Assembly: GCA_963848525.1 (NCBI GenBank)
Contig: CAWKDZ010000003.1
Location: forward strand, 496,001 to 560,000
Reading direction: 5' to 3'
DNA: 64,000 nt
From: JACCTU01 sp963848525
GTDB taxonomy: Bacteria; Actinomycetota; Thermoleophilia; Gaiellales; Gaiellaceae
Shown: one piece after another, positions 49,380-58,480 of the stretch
How positions within the stretch are numbered: position 1 is the first letter of the stretch
Layout of the letters: every line of letters starts with the position of its first letter
Made by a program: the position numbers and the translations under genes
Notes under the pieces: generated by a model
Told to the model about the DNA's origin: nothing
The model's database searches: none
The model's input: the letters and a program-made list of their open reading frames with translations, nothing else

Positions 49380-49958
49380 TCACAAACGGGCAGCTGCTGT
49401 CGCCAACTCGTCCTCGCCGAAGAGGTACGGCGTCGCGTTCGCGATCGCGTGATGCGGCGCGTCCGGATCCAGCGAGCCTTCGGCTGCGTTCAGTGCGTAG
49501 CGCACCGGGATCTCGTGCGTGACGACGAGGACCGTCTGCTCGGGGCGCTGGAGCAGCGTCCGGAACGCTCGGCCGTAGCGGGCCGCGGCTGCGTCCAGGC
49601 TTTCGCCGCCCGGAAACGGGTCGGCGCGGTCGTGCGCTTCCTTCCAGGCGCGGTAGTCGTCGACCGACAGCCCTTCGAGGTCGCCCACGTCGATGTCGTC
49701 GAAGAGCGGCTCGGGTTCGAGCGGCACGTCGCGGCCCTCGAGTGCAATCCTTGCCGTCTCGCGCGTCCGCCCGAACCGGGAGTGGATGCAGACCTCGATC
49801 GTGAGATTGCGCACCTGCGCTCCGAGCAGGCGCGACTCGTCGCGGCCCTTCTCGGTCAGCAGCACCTCGCGGGCGGGATCGCCGTTGATCAGCCGCTCGA
49901 CGTTCAGGCTCGATTCGCCGTGACGGGCGAGGACGAAGAGCCGAGCCGCCGAGCCCAT
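49380..49958 (-). CDS. Histidine phosphatase (phosphoglycerate-mutase-like)
   Basis: 192 aa from ATG 49958. The catalytic motif LARHGESSLNVERLINGD is near the N-terminus, then HSRFGRTRETARIAL and the second His in LVVTHEIPVRYAL. The acid/base Glu is in DDIDVGDLEGLS. TATGCT 6 nt upstream fits a leaderless start and rejects an in-frame ATG eight codons earlier. The substrate is unknown. Confidence 0.88.
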   Translation of the reverse strand: MGSAARLFVLARHGESSLNVERLINGDPAREVLLTEKGRDESRLLGAQVRNLTIEVCIHSRFGRTRETARIALEGRDVPLEPEPLFDDIDVGDLEGLSVDDYRAWKEAHDRADPFPGGESLDAAAARYGRAFRTLLQRPEQTVLVVTHEIPVRYALNAAEGSLDPDAPHHAIANATPYLFGEDELATAAARL

Positions 49959-49964
49959 CCGCCG

Positions 49965-49970
49965 AGCATA
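49965..49970 (-). promoter_or_regulatory. -10 element of the histidine phosphatase gene
   Basis: On the - strand TATGCT ends 6 nt before ATG 49958, with no Shine-Dalgarno. Confidence 0.5.
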
Positions 49971-50014
49971 CGGACGGCACACAAGGAATCGCGCCCGGAG
50001 CGATTGTGCTTGAG

Positions 50015-50103
50015 CGGCGGGGCTGGGATTTGAACCCAGGGACCGCCTTGCGGCGGTCAGCGGTTTTCAAGACCGCCCCGTTCGACCGCTCCGGCACCCC
50101 GCC
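50015..50103 (-). tRNA. tRNA-Ser(TGA)
   Basis: 89-nt class II tRNA on the - strand. The acceptor stem GGCGGGG/CCCCGCC is followed by G73. The anticodon loop is CTTGAAA (anticodon TGA), with the long variable arm GACCGCCGCAAGGCGGTC and T-arm CTGGG-TTCAAAT-CCCAG. It lies 16 nt downstream of serS in the same direction. Confidence 0.95.
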
Positions 50104-50119
50104 GTGGGGACATCGTGCC

Positions 50120-51358
50120 CTAGACGCGTGACTTCTCGGCGCCCAGGCGCGAGGGCGCGCCGACCTCGACGAGCGCCTCGGGGACGCGCACCGAGCCGTC
50201 GTCCTCCTGGAAGTTCTCCACGATCGCGATCAGCGCCCGCGCCGTGACTGCCGTGCCGTTCAGCGTGTGCACGTGCTCGGGCCTGCCCTCGCGGCGGAAG
50301 CGGACGTCGAGCCGCCGCGACTGGAAGTCGGTCGTGTTCGAGGTCGACGTGATCTCGCGATAGCGCCCCTGGCTCGGGAACCACGCCTCGATGTCGTACT
50401 TCTTCGCCGCCGACGCGCCGAGGTCGCCGGCGGCGACGTTGACGACGCGGTACGGCAGGCCGAGCTCCTGCACGAGCTCCTCCTCGATCGCGAGCAGCTC
50501 CTCGTGCACGTCGCGCGAGTCCTCGGGCCGGCAGAAGACGAACATCTCGACCTTGTCGAACTGGTGGACGCGGAACATCCCGCGCGTGTCCTTGCCTGCC
50601 GCGCCCGCCTCGCGCCGGAAGCACACCGAGTACCCGGCGTAGCGAATCGGCAGCCGGTCGTCGTCGAGGATCTCGCCCATGTGCAGCGCGGCGAGGGGAA
50701 CCTCTGACGTTCCGATCAGGTAGAGCTCGTCGCGCTCGACGCCGTAGATGTTGACCTCGTCCGTCGGGAAGAAGCCGGTGCCGAACATCGCCTCCTCGCG
50801 CACGAGCACGGGCGGGAGCACGGGCACGAACTCCTTCTGCACGAGGCGCTCGAGCGCGAAGCGGTAGAGAGCGAGCTCGAGCAGCGCGAAGTCGCCGAGC
50901 CGGTAGACGAAGCGCGAGCCGGAGACCTTGGCGCCACGCTCGGCGTCGATCCAGCCGTGCAGGGTGCCGAGGTCGAGGTGGTCGTGCGGAACCGACGCAC
51001 GTGTCTCGCCCCAGCGGCTGAGCTCCTCGGCGTCGTCCTCCGTCGCGCCGTCGGGCGCCGAGTCGTCGGGCGGGTTCGGGACGCGCGCGAGCAGGTCGTC
51101 GCGCCCTGCGGCGGCCTGCGCGTGCTCCTCCTCCGCGCGCTTGAGCTCGTCCTTGACGCTGCGGAGCTGCTCGAGCTGCTCCGGCGAGGGCTTGCCCTTC
51201 GTCTTGGTCTGCGCGCGGAGCTCGGTGACTCGCGTCTCGAGCTCGCGCCAGCGGGCGTCCGCCGCCATCAGCTCGTCGAACGTCTCCGCGGCGCCCTTGC
51301 GCGCGAGCGCGGCCCGGAAGGCGTCGGGGTCGTGGCGCGCGGCGCGGATGTCGATCAC
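50120..51358 (-). CDS. serS: Seryl-tRNA synthetase
   Basis: 412 aa. The N-terminal tRNA-binding coiled-coil arm spans about residues 25-105 (LMAADARWRELETRVTELRAQ...LRSVKDELKRAEEEHAQ). The class II core has motif 1 around LPPVLVREEAMFGTGFFPTD, the serine-binding TSEVPLAALH, motif 2 YAGYSVCFRREAGAAGKDTRGMFRVHQFDKVE and motif 3 LNGTAVTARALIAIVENFQ. It charges tRNA-Ser, and one of its substrates lies immediately downstream. Confidence 0.96.
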   Translation of the reverse strand: MIDIRAARHDPDAFRAALARKGAAETFDELMAADARWRELETRVTELRAQTKTKGKPSPEQLEQLRSVKDELKRAEEEHAQAAAGRDDLLARVPNPPDDSAPDGATEDDAEELSRWGETRASVPHDHLDLGTLHGWIDAERGAKVSGSRFVYRLGDFALLELALYRFALERLVQKEFVPVLPPVLVREEAMFGTGFFPTDEVNIYGVERDELYLIGTSEVPLAALHMGEILDDDRLPIRYAGYSVCFRREAGAAGKDTRGMFRVHQFDKVEMFVFCRPEDSRDVHEELLAIEEELVQELGLPYRVVNVAAGDLGASAAKKYDIEAWFPSQGRYREITSTSNTTDFQSRRLDVRFRREGRPEHVHTLNGTAVTARALIAIVENFQEDDGSVRVPEALVEVGAPSRLGAEKSRV

Positions 51359-51391
51359 GCGACGGAGTCTAGGTCTGCGTCGGAAACGGCA

Positions 51392-52984
51392 TCAGCACCT
51401 GCCCGTGAGCGGCGCGCGCAGCGACGGCGCGAGCTCGAAGCGGCCGGCCGCGCGGGCGACGAGTGCCGTCATCCCGTCGGCACGGCGGCGGAGGCAGACC
51501 GGGCCGCTGACGCGCGCGTGCGGCGTGTATCGGATGCGCAGCACGTACATCCCCGGCGCGCTCACGTGTCCGGTAACGCGATCGTGCTGGACCGTGCTCA
51601 ACCCTGCTCGGCCCGTCCCGGTCAGGATCGGCGTCGCGCGTGGAAGCTCGTAGATCGACCAGTCGCCGCTCGCGCGCACCAGCCGGAGGCCCGACCGCCC
51701 GGAGCGCAGCAGGTCGGCCTCGCGCTCCGCGCCGAGCGGGCCGAGCCGCGCCTGCGGCAGGAGCACGTAGCGAACGCCTAGCCGCCGCAGCCACGCGCGG
51801 TAACGGCCCGGGTCGAGCGGGTCGGCGTAGAGCTCGGGGTTCGCGGCGAGGTCGAGCTGGCGGTACCAGCCGCGCGCGAGCGCGAACCCGGCGCGCGGGA
51901 CGAAGTACGCCTCCCAGTGGCCGAACGTCGGCACCACCTCGACGCGGTAGTCGGGCGTCGAGCGCTCGCGTAGGAACTCGAGCGCGGGTTGCCAGAACGC
52001 TGCGGTCGCCGTCGGCCGGTCCTCGATCCGCTTCGGGAGCGCCGAGACGTCCGGGCCGAAGTTGTAGACGGCCGCCGCGGCGAGCGCCGCAACGGCGAGC
52101 GCGCGCGGGCGGAAGGCGGCAAGGACGGCAGCGAGCAGCACGAGCGGGAGCACGAGCCCTCGGAGCCGCGCGAGGTTGTCACCGAAAGGCGACGGGACCG
52201 CGAACGCGACGACGCAGACCGTTGCCCAGAGCACGAAGAACGGCGCAAGCACGCGCGCGTGGTCGGCGCGCCAGGCGAGCGCGGCGCCGAGGAGCGCGAC
52301 CGCGAGCACGGCGGCGAGCGAGAAGGGGCTGAACGGGTAGCGGCCCTCCGCCGGGAAGAGCGCGACGACCGCGAGCTGGCCGGCCGCGACGAGTGCGACC
52401 CCCGCGCCGACGGCGACCGTTCCGGCCGGACGGCGGCCGAGCGCGACTGCGGCGAGGGCAACGCAGAGAAAGGCGAACGCGAGTGGACTGAACCCGAGCG
52501 CCAGCGCGGCCGCCACGACCGCGGAACGCCTGCGTCCGACCTGGAGCAGCCGCAGCGTCGCAAGCGCGGCGGCGAGGCCGACTGCGTAGCTGTACGTCCC
52601 CGTGTAGATCGGCCCGGCGGCGAGCACGCCGAACAGCCGCGCCGGCCAGCGTGCGCGCTCGCCCCACTCGGCGGTCGCGATCGACGCGAAGAGCGCGGCC
52701 GTCACGACTGCCGCCGCGACGACGAGCGGTACGTTGCCGAGCAGCGCCGCCGGGAAGTAGTAGAGGAGGCTGTACGACGCGAGGGGGTACTGGCCGCCGA
52801 ACCAGAGGTAGTCCCAGAGCGCGACGCCCTCGCGGAGGAGCTCGGTTCGGTAGAGGTGCGCGGCCGCATCGCCGCCCGGCGGCGCGAGCACCGCGACGGC
52901 GAGGGCGCTCGCGGCGGCGAGGAACCCGGCGACGACCGGCTCGACGCGCGCGAGCGCGACGGCGCGTGCGGCGGCTGCCTCCAT
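51392..52984 (-). CDS. Large polytopic membrane protein, possible glycosyltransferase-like
   Basis: 530 aa from ATG 52984. About ten to twelve hydrophobic helices occupy residues 15-340. A C-terminal extracytoplasmic part follows (residues 345-530; ALEFLRERSTPDYRVEVVPTFGHWEAYFVPRAGFALARGWYRQLD ... YELPRATPIL). The early loop GGDAAAHLYRTELLREGVALWDYLWFGGQYPLASYSLLYYFPAA resembles the first extracellular loop of GT39/GT-C-like membrane glycosyltransferases with an acidic residue. Identity unproven; the substrate could be a polyprenyl-linked sugar. Confidence 0.65.
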   Translation of the reverse strand: MEAAAARAVALARVEPVVAGFLAAASALAVAVLAPPGGDAAAHLYRTELLREGVALWDYLWFGGQYPLASYSLLYYFPAALLGNVPLVVAAAVVTAALFASIATAEWGERARWPARLFGVLAAGPIYTGTYSYAVGLAAALATLRLLQVGRRRSAVVAAALALGFSPLAFAFLCVALAAVALGRRPAGTVAVGAGVALVAAGQLAVVALFPAEGRYPFSPFSLAAVLAVALLGAALAWRADHARVLAPFFVLWATVCVVAFAVPSPFGDNLARLRGLVLPLVLLAAVLAAFRPRALAVAALAAAAVYNFGPDVSALPKRIEDRPTATAAFWQPALEFLRERSTPDYRVEVVPTFGHWEAYFVPRAGFALARGWYRQLDLAANPELYADPLDPGRYRAWLRRLGVRYVLLPQARLGPLGAEREADLLRSGRSGLRLVRASGDWSIYELPRATPILTGTGRAGLSTVQHDRVTGHVSAPGMYVLRIRYTPHARVSGPVCLRRRADGMTALVARAAGRFELAPSLRAPLTGRC

Positions 52985-52999
52985 CTCGGGGCGGAAGCC

Positions 53000-53005
53000 T
53001 ACGCT
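53000..53005 (+). promoter_or_regulatory. -10 element of the 453-aa membrane protein gene
   Basis: TACGCT ends 7 nt before GTG 53013, with no ribosome site. A TAGGCT-like box for the divergent gene overlaps on the other strand. Confidence 0.4.
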
Positions 53006-53012
53006 TCGCGCC

Positions 53013-54374
53013 GTGGTGGCCCTTGCGACGGCGCTCGCGGCGACGCAATGCGTGCTCGCTTTGCCTGGCTTTGACCTCGCGCTCGCAGAGTCGCGACACG
53101 CTCGTCTCGAGCAGGTGGCGGTCGGCCTCGTCGTCCCCGACGCCGGCCCCTCGACGAGCGAGCGTCGCGCCCGGGAGTCACTCGCGCGCGGCGAGGTCCG
53201 GAATTCCCTTCGGGGCTCGCCTCCGTCAGGGCCGCGGCTGATCCGCACGGACTGCCGAGGTTCGCGCACGATCGTCGGCATCCCGCCCGGGGGCGAGCAG
53301 GCGAACGACCGTCGCTACGCGATCGTCGTCTTCGGGCGTCGCGGGCTACTGAGCTCCGACTCGACTCGCATCCCAGGGCTGGTCTCGATCGCCGATGTCG
53401 CGCGAGGGCGACTCGAGGTGGACGACCACGAGCGGCCTTTCGACCGCCTTGCCGAGCTCGACCGGCGAATCGACGCCAACGGCGAGTGGAGACGCCCGGC
53501 GACGTTGGCGCTCGTCGTCGCGCTGGGGCTCGCGGTTCTGCTCGCGCCGGCGGCCGCGCTCGCCGCCTTCCCGGCTGTGCTGCTGGGCAACCTCGCGCTC
53601 GGCGCGGCAGCCGTGGCCGGCGTGGCGTCGCTCGCGCTCGCGGCCGCGCCGCTCGTGCTCGTCCGCCGGCGGCTAGGGCTGCTCGCCGGCGCCGCCGTCG
53701 GAGCGTACGGCCTCGCGCTCGCGCTCCAGCCCACCTGGGTCGCGCTCTCGCCGCTCGGGCCCTCGCAGAACGGCCGCTTCTACGGCCTCTCGAACGTGCT
53801 CTCGGCGCTGCTGCTACCCGTGGTGCTCGTCTGCGCGGAGCTCGCCCGGCGCCGCTTCGGCTGGGGCGGCTTCGCCGCCGTTGCGGCGACGAGCGTGGTC
53901 GTCGTCGGAGCAGGCCGGCTCGGTGCGGACGCCGGCGGAGCGCTCGTGCTCGTCGCAGCGCTCGCGGCGCTCGCCGCGCTCTCGGCGAGACGTGTAGGCG
54001 CGGCGCTGGTCGCGGGCGCTGCGGCCGCCGCCGTCGCGGCTGCGGCGATCGTCCTCGGCCCGGAGACGCACGTGACCGAGTCGCTCGCGGCCGGACCGAG
54101 GGGAGTCGCGAGCGACGTCGTCGACCGCGTCGAGCTGGCGTGGCTCCGCGCGACGGCCGACCTCGCGACGGGCGTCGCCGTGGCCGCGGCGCTCGCGCTG
54201 CTCGCGCTCGCCGTCGCGCGCGGGCCGATGCGGCCGCTCCCGCTCGCGCTGGCTGTGGGCGTCGCGGTCTCGCTCCTGGTCAACGATTCGCCGCTCGAGG
54301 TCGCGCTCATCGGCCTGGTGTCGTACCTGGCCGTGTCACGTTGGGATCTCGATCAGGCGACGGAATCGAGATAG
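53013..54374 (+). CDS. Membrane protein, paralogue of the 480-aa protein at 55554-56996
   Basis: 453 aa. The N-terminal exported part (residues 1-165) includes VVFGRRGLLSSDSTRIPGLVSIADVARG, similar to the phosphatase/sulfatase-like STRxPGLVxxxDVAPT motif but without a visible metal-binding set. It is followed by about nine membrane helices. Shared with its paralogue are NGRFYGLSN, GADAGG and VSLLVNDSP. The conserved RFYGxxN and acidic GADxGG loops may form a membrane active site. Function unknown. Convergent overlap of 22 nt with the HAD gene. Confidence 0.7.
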   Translation: MVALATALAATQCVLALPGFDLALAESRHARLEQVAVGLVVPDAGPSTSERRARESLARGEVRNSLRGSPPSGPRLIRTDCRGSRTIVGIPPGGEQANDRRYAIVVFGRRGLLSSDSTRIPGLVSIADVARGRLEVDDHERPFDRLAELDRRIDANGEWRRPATLALVVALGLAVLLAPAAALAAFPAVLLGNLALGAAAVAGVASLALAAAPLVLVRRRLGLLAGAAVGAYGLALALQPTWVALSPLGPSQNGRFYGLSNVLSALLLPVVLVCAELARRRFGWGGFAAVAATSVVVVGAGRLGADAGGALVLVAALAALAALSARRVGAALVAGAAAAAVAAAAIVLGPETHVTESLAAGPRGVASDVVDRVELAWLRATADLATGVAVAAALALLALAVARGPMRPLPLALAVGVAVSLLVNDSPLEVALIGLVSYLAVSRWDLDQATESR

Positions 54375-55180
54375 GCGTCGAGCACGGCCGCGACGCCCTC
54401 TTCGCTGTCGCGGGGGCAGACGAAGTCGGCCACCTCGAGCACGCGTTCGTGCGCGTTCGCGACCGCCACGGCGTAACCCGCGGACTCGAGCAGCTCGACG
54501 TCGTTCTCGCCGTCGCCGAAGGCGACGACCCGGTCGAGCGTGAAGCCGAGGAGCTCGGCGACGAGCTTCAGGCCCGCGGCCTTCGTCACGCCGGGCGCGG
54601 CGAACTCGAGGAACTCGGGCAGCGACTTCGAGATGTAGAGGCGGCCGTCGAACAGCGCCTTCGCCTCGCGCTCGAGCGCGTCCATCGACGTGCGCTCTCC
54701 GACGGCGACGAGCTTCGTCGGCGGCCGGTCGAGCCACGCGAGCAGGTCGCCGACGGGGTTGATCGGCAGGTCCTGGAAGTCGGCGTACGCGCGCGCCTCG
54801 TCCGTCACCTCGGCGACGTAGAGCTCGTCGTCGACGTAGCAGTTGAGGTGGTGGCCGCTCGCCGTCACCGCAGCGATCGCCTCGCGCGCGAGCTCGAGCG
54901 GGATCGGGACGTGCCGCAGGAAGCGCCCGCTCGCCTCGGCGACCACGGCGCCCTGGTAGCAGACGACCGGTTCGTCGAGCCCGAGCTCGTCGAGGTAGCG
55001 CTTGACCGACCGGAACATTCGCCCGGTGACGAGGATCACGTGGACGCCGCGTTCGCGAGCCGCGCGGACGGCCTCGCGCGTGCGCGGCCGCAGGACGGCG
55101 TCCTCGGCGATCAGCGTCCGGTCGAGGTCGCACGCGAACGCCGCGATCTCGCGGGGGAAGTCCGCGGGAAGGCGGATCAG
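54353..55180 (-). CDS. Cof-type HAD-family phosphatase
   Basis: About 275 aa. The DLDRTLIAEDAVLRPRT motif I, VILVTGRMF (motif II), a large type C2B cap (residues 85-190), Lys in TKAAGLKLVAELLG, and FGDGENDVELLESAGYAVAVANAHE (motif IV) match the Cof/YkrA group acting on small phosphorylated metabolites. No ATG, GTG or TTG is present near the family start. CTG 55180, overlapping the cytochrome stop as CTGA, is the best candidate start. Confidence 0.82.
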   Translation of the reverse strand: MIRLPADFPREIAAFACDLDRTLIAEDAVLRPRTREAVRAARERGVHVILVTGRMFRSVKRYLDELGLDEPVVCYQGAVVAEASGRFLRHVPIPLELAREAIAAVTASGHHLNCYVDDELYVAEVTDEARAYADFQDLPINPVGDLLAWLDRPPTKLVAVGERTSMDALEREAKALFDGRLYISKSLPEFLEFAAPGVTKAAGLKLVAELLGFTLDRVVAFGDGENDVELLESAGYAVAVANAHERVLEVADFVCPRDSEEGVAAVLDAYLDSVA

Positions 55181-55557
55181 CTGCCGGCTACCGACGAGAC
55201 GTACGCCGCGACGTCCGCGATCTCTTGCTCGCTCAGGCGATCGCTGAACGCAGGCATGCCGCCGCCGCCGTTCGTCACCTTGTCGGCGACCGTGGCCTCG
55301 TCCGGCTGCGCGTCGTCGAGGTTCGGCCCGACGGAGCCGTTCGAGCCGGCGTCCGAGAGCGTGTGGCAGCCGCCGCACCCGGCGGAACCGAAGATCGCCT
55401 TGCCGTTCTCGGCGTCGCCCTCACCGCCACCCTCCGAGGTCTCCGGCGGCGTGCCCTCGACGGTCTCCGGCGTCGCCGTCTCGTCCTCTTCGCCGCCGCA
55501 CGCGGGGACCGCGACGACGAGCGTCAGGGCCAGCAGCAGGAGCAGGAGCCTCTTCAC
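55177..55557 (-). CDS. Small c-type cytochrome lipoprotein
   Basis: 126 aa from GTG 55557 (MKRLLLLLLALTLVVAVPACGG), a lipoprotein signal with Cys near residue 20, then an acidic Thr/Glu/Gly linker. The mature class I cytochrome c has the heme site SAGCGGCHTLSDAG and a Met ligand in NGGGGMPAFSDRLSEQEIADVAAYV. It is a membrane-tethered electron carrier outside the cell membrane. GTGA overlaps with the 480-aa membrane protein upstream, and a CTGA overlap follows downstream. Confidence 0.88.
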   Translation of the reverse strand: MKRLLLLLLALTLVVAVPACGGEEDETATPETVEGTPPETSEGGGEGDAENGKAIFGSAGCGGCHTLSDAGSNGSVGPNLDDAQPDEATVADKVTNGGGGMPAFSDRLSEQEIADVAAYVSSVAGS

Positions 55558-56996
55558 GATGTCGATTCTGTTCCTTGGAGCCGGTCTTCGCAAACAGCCC
55601 AAGCGCGGAGGGCTCCGCAGACGATCGCTCCGAATCCGGCCACCTTCGTGGGCGAGTCGTTCACGAGCAGCGAGACCGCGAGCCCGGCGAGCAGCGCGTC
55701 AACGACCGCGAAGCGAGGCTTGAGGGCGGCGAAGTAGGCCAGCACGGCGACGCCGCCCACGAGCGCGGCCAGCTGCCAAGCCGTGGAGGTGGCGATCGAG
55801 ACCGAGCGCTCGAGCCGCTCGCGCAGGGTCTCGAACAGCTCGGCCGGCCCGTCCGCGACTGCGTCGACGACGTGGCTCGAGCCGCCCGCGAGCGCGTCGG
55901 CTCCGACGAAGAGGAGCCCGAGCCCGAGCGCGCCGAGGAGCGCCCACGGAAGCGCGCGCGCCCGGCCGTTCAGCAGCACCCAGAGCACCGTGAAGGCGGT
56001 CGCGAAGACGAGGATCCCGCCGCCGTCCGCGCCCGTCCTGCTCGCGCCGACGACGACGAGCGAGAGCAGCCCGAGCGCGGCCAGCCGCCAGCCGCCGAGC
56101 AGCGACGCAGCGGCGAGCGCGGGCGCGAGCAGCAGCGTCTCGATCTGGTTCGTGACCCCGTAGAAGCGGCCGCCGCTCCAGGGGTGCGGGCCGATCGCCA
56201 TCAGCGCGTTCGTCTCGGGCGAGAGCCCGAGCACGAGCCCGTAGGCGGCGAGGAACACGGGCACGGCGAGCGTCAGCCGCACGTAGGCGGCGACGACGAG
56301 CGCGAGCGGAACCGCGGCCAGCATCAGCAAGGTCGTGCTGACCGGACCGACGAGCTCGAGGGCCGCGGCGCCGAGCGCGAGGGCGATCGCCGTCGGCGCA
56401 TAGAGCAACGCGCCGCGCGCGAGCAGCGGCGAGCGGCTGACCAGCGCCGCGGCCGTCAGCGCGATCAGCGCCAGCGCCAACGCGACGGTCGCGGGCACCT
56501 GTGCGTCGCGGGCGTCGTCGAGCCGCTCGTCGAGGCGCTCGAGCTCGCCGAGCGGGTCGTCGCTCGCCCGCGTCTCGATCGGCGGCTCGCGGCCCGCCTC
56601 GAGGGCTGCGACCGTCGCGCGCACGTCTGCGATCGAGACGAGCCCGTCGATCCGCGTGCTGTCCGACACGAGCACGCCGTCGAAGCCGCGGCCGAGGATC
56701 GTGACCTCGTGGCGCGTGCGGTTCTCCTGAGCGCCCAGCGTGGGTACCGAGACGATCAGCTCGTACGGGCACCGGCGGATCGGGCTGCAGGCGCCCTGCG
56801 GGAGCGGGCCGAGCCGCTCGAGCGCCTCCTCACGGCTCACGTACAGCCCCTGCCCGGGAACGTAGAGCCCGAGGCCGCCGCTCGCGCGCGCGGCGGCGGG
56901 CTGCTCGCCTGTGACGATCTCGACGGTGACGTCGCGCGCGGCTGCGGGCGCCGCAGCGACGAGCGCCAGAGCTACTATCGAGACGACCCACTTCAA
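55554..56996 (-). CDS. Membrane protein, paralogue of the 453-aa protein at 53013-54374
   Basis: 480 aa from TTG 56996, which begins a signal peptide (MKWVVSIVALALVAAAPAAARD). The extracytoplasmic domain (residues 20-190) has a VYVxREEALERLGPLPQGAC block and VLVSDSTRIDGLVSIADVRATVAAL. Eight to nine membrane helices follow, with GGRFYGVTNQIETLLL, ASRTGADGGGILVF and AVSLLVNDSPTKVAG. The same landmarks occur in the paralogue on the other side of the cytochrome/HAD genes. It heads an operon with cytochrome c and the HAD phosphatase. Function unknown. Confidence 0.72.
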   Translation of the reverse strand: MKWVVSIVALALVAAAPAAARDVTVEIVTGEQPAAARASGGLGLYVPGQGLYVSREEALERLGPLPQGACSPIRRCPYELIVSVPTLGAQENRTRHEVTILGRGFDGVLVSDSTRIDGLVSIADVRATVAALEAGREPPIETRASDDPLGELERLDERLDDARDAQVPATVALALALIALTAAALVSRSPLLARGALLYAPTAIALALGAAALELVGPVSTTLLMLAAVPLALVVAAYVRLTLAVPVFLAAYGLVLGLSPETNALMAIGPHPWSGGRFYGVTNQIETLLLAPALAAASLLGGWRLAALGLLSLVVVGASRTGADGGGILVFATAFTVLWVLLNGRARALPWALLGALGLGLLFVGADALAGGSSHVVDAVADGPAELFETLRERLERSVSIATSTAWQLAALVGGVAVLAYFAALKPRFAVVDALLAGLAVSLLVNDSPTKVAGFGAIVCGALRAWAVCEDRLQGTESTS

Positions 56997-57011
56997 GGAG
57001 CAGGATTCTCG

Positions 57012-57908
57012 ATGAAACGAAGGACCTACGGGCGCGACGCCGGCCTGACATTGCGGATGCTCGCCACGAGCGGGCTGCTCGGGTTGCTCTACGTCGTCTT
57101 CGCCGTCGTGCTGATCTCGTACCTGAACGTCGGGCTCGTCCCGATGGTTCTGATCATCGCCGGTCTGGCGTTCGTCCAGTACTTCACCTCGGACAAGCTC
57201 GCGCTGAAGGCTTCCGGCGCGAAGGTCGTCTCGGAGCAGGACGCCCCCGAGCTGCACGCGATGATCGAGCGCCTCTGCGCGATGGCCGACCTGCCGAAGC
57301 CGAAGGTCGCGGTGATCGACACCGACGTCCCCAACGCGTTCGCGACCGGGCGCAACCCGAAGAACGCCGCCGTCGCGGTCACGACCGGGCTCTGGCACCG
57401 CCTCGAGCCACGCGAGGTCGAAGGCGTGCTCGCGCACGAGCTCTCGCACATCGCCAACCGCGACGTCCTGATCATGACGCTCGCCAGCTTTTTCGCGATG
57501 CTCGCCGGAGTCCTCACGCGCTGGGCGTTCCTCTTCGGCGGCGGCGACAGCAACCGCAACGGCCCGCCGGTGTGGCTGGTCGTGTTCCTCGTCTCGATCG
57601 TGACGTACTTCATCTCGTACATCCTGATCCGGACGATCTCGCGCTACCGCGAGTACGCGGCCGACCGTGGCGCGGCGCTGATCACGGGTGCGCCGGAGAA
57701 CCTGATGAGCGCGCTGCAGAAGATCGCCTCGGGGATCGCGTCGATCCCGCAGCGCGACCTTCGCGAGGTGCAGTCGATGAACGCGTTCTTCATCATCCCG
57801 ACGAATGTGCGCTCGTCGTTCGGTGAGCTGTTCCTGACGCACCCGCCGCTCGAGAAGCGGCTCGCCGCGCTCTCGCAGATCGCGCGGGAGATGGGCCGCG
57901 CCGTCTAG
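57012..57908 (+). CDS. htpX: Membrane zinc metalloprotease HtpX
   Basis: 298 aa with AAGGAG upstream. Two N-terminal membrane helices (about residues 17-55), the zinc site VLAHELSHIANRDVLI (HExxH as HELSH), two further helices, and the third ligand Glu in RYREYAADRGAALI match the M48 HtpX family. It degrades misfolded membrane proteins. It is followed by pspAB and, beyond one gene, pspA, a module of envelope stress. Confidence 0.93.
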   Translation: MKRRTYGRDAGLTLRMLATSGLLGLLYVVFAVVLISYLNVGLVPMVLIIAGLAFVQYFTSDKLALKASGAKVVSEQDAPELHAMIERLCAMADLPKPKVAVIDTDVPNAFATGRNPKNAAVAVTTGLWHRLEPREVEGVLAHELSHIANRDVLIMTLASFFAMLAGVLTRWAFLFGGGDSNRNGPPVWLVVFLVSIVTYFISYILIRTISRYREYAADRGAALITGAPENLMSALQKIASGIASIPQRDLREVQSMNAFFIIPTNVRSSFGELFLTHPPLEKRLAALSQIAREMGRAV

Positions 57909-57910
57909 CG

Positions 57911-58480
57911 GTGGGGTTGACCGACGTCCTCTTCGGGCGGAAGAAGCTCAAGGACGCGCAGGGGGACCGCCTCTTCGCGCTCTCCACTGCGCGGGTCACG
58001 CTCGAGGCCGAGCTCGGGCTGAAGCCCGCCGACCGGGCGGGCGTCGTGTTCAAGCCGCTCTCGTCGGGCGACTTCGTGCGCACCGAGAACGAGCTGCACG
58101 AGCTGCTCGACGTCGCCGCGCGCGAGACCGGGTCGCGCGTCACTCGCCGCGAGGACTCGTTCGGCTTCAACTGGATCGTCGTCGAGGACAGGGACTTCGA
58201 GGATCTCGTCGCGACCGTCCACCTCGTCGGCTCCGAGCTCACGGCGCGCGGGTTCGGCCCGCAGCTCCTCGCCGCGATGTTCCGCTTCGACGGCGGCAAG
58301 CACCCAGTCCACTTCATCTACGGCTACAAGCGCGGCGCCTTCTGGCCGTTCGTGCCGACGGGCGAGGAAAAGCAGCGCGACAACGCCGAGGAGCTCGAGC
58401 TCAAGGCGAAGCTCGAGGGCGAGCTCCCGTTCGAGCAGGACCTGACGCGCTGGCTGGCGCTCTTTGACGCTCCTCTCTGA
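57911..58480 (+). CDS. pspAB: PspA-associated protein PspAB
   Basis: 189 aa from GTG 57911, 2 nt after the htpX stop. The pattern MGLTDVLFGRKKLKDAQGDRLFALSTARVTLEAELGLKPADRAGVVFKPLSSGDFVRTENELHELL and FDGGKHPVHFIYGYKRGAFWPFVP is that of the actinobacterial PspAB family linked to PspA and HtpX. No membrane helix. It may adapt PspA to HtpX. Confidence 0.85.
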   Translation: MGLTDVLFGRKKLKDAQGDRLFALSTARVTLEAELGLKPADRAGVVFKPLSSGDFVRTENELHELLDVAARETGSRVTRREDSFGFNWIVVEDRDFEDLVATVHLVGSELTARGFGPQLLAAMFRFDGGKHPVHFIYGYKRGAFWPFVPTGEEKQRDNAEELELKAKLEGELPFEQDLTRWLALFDAPL

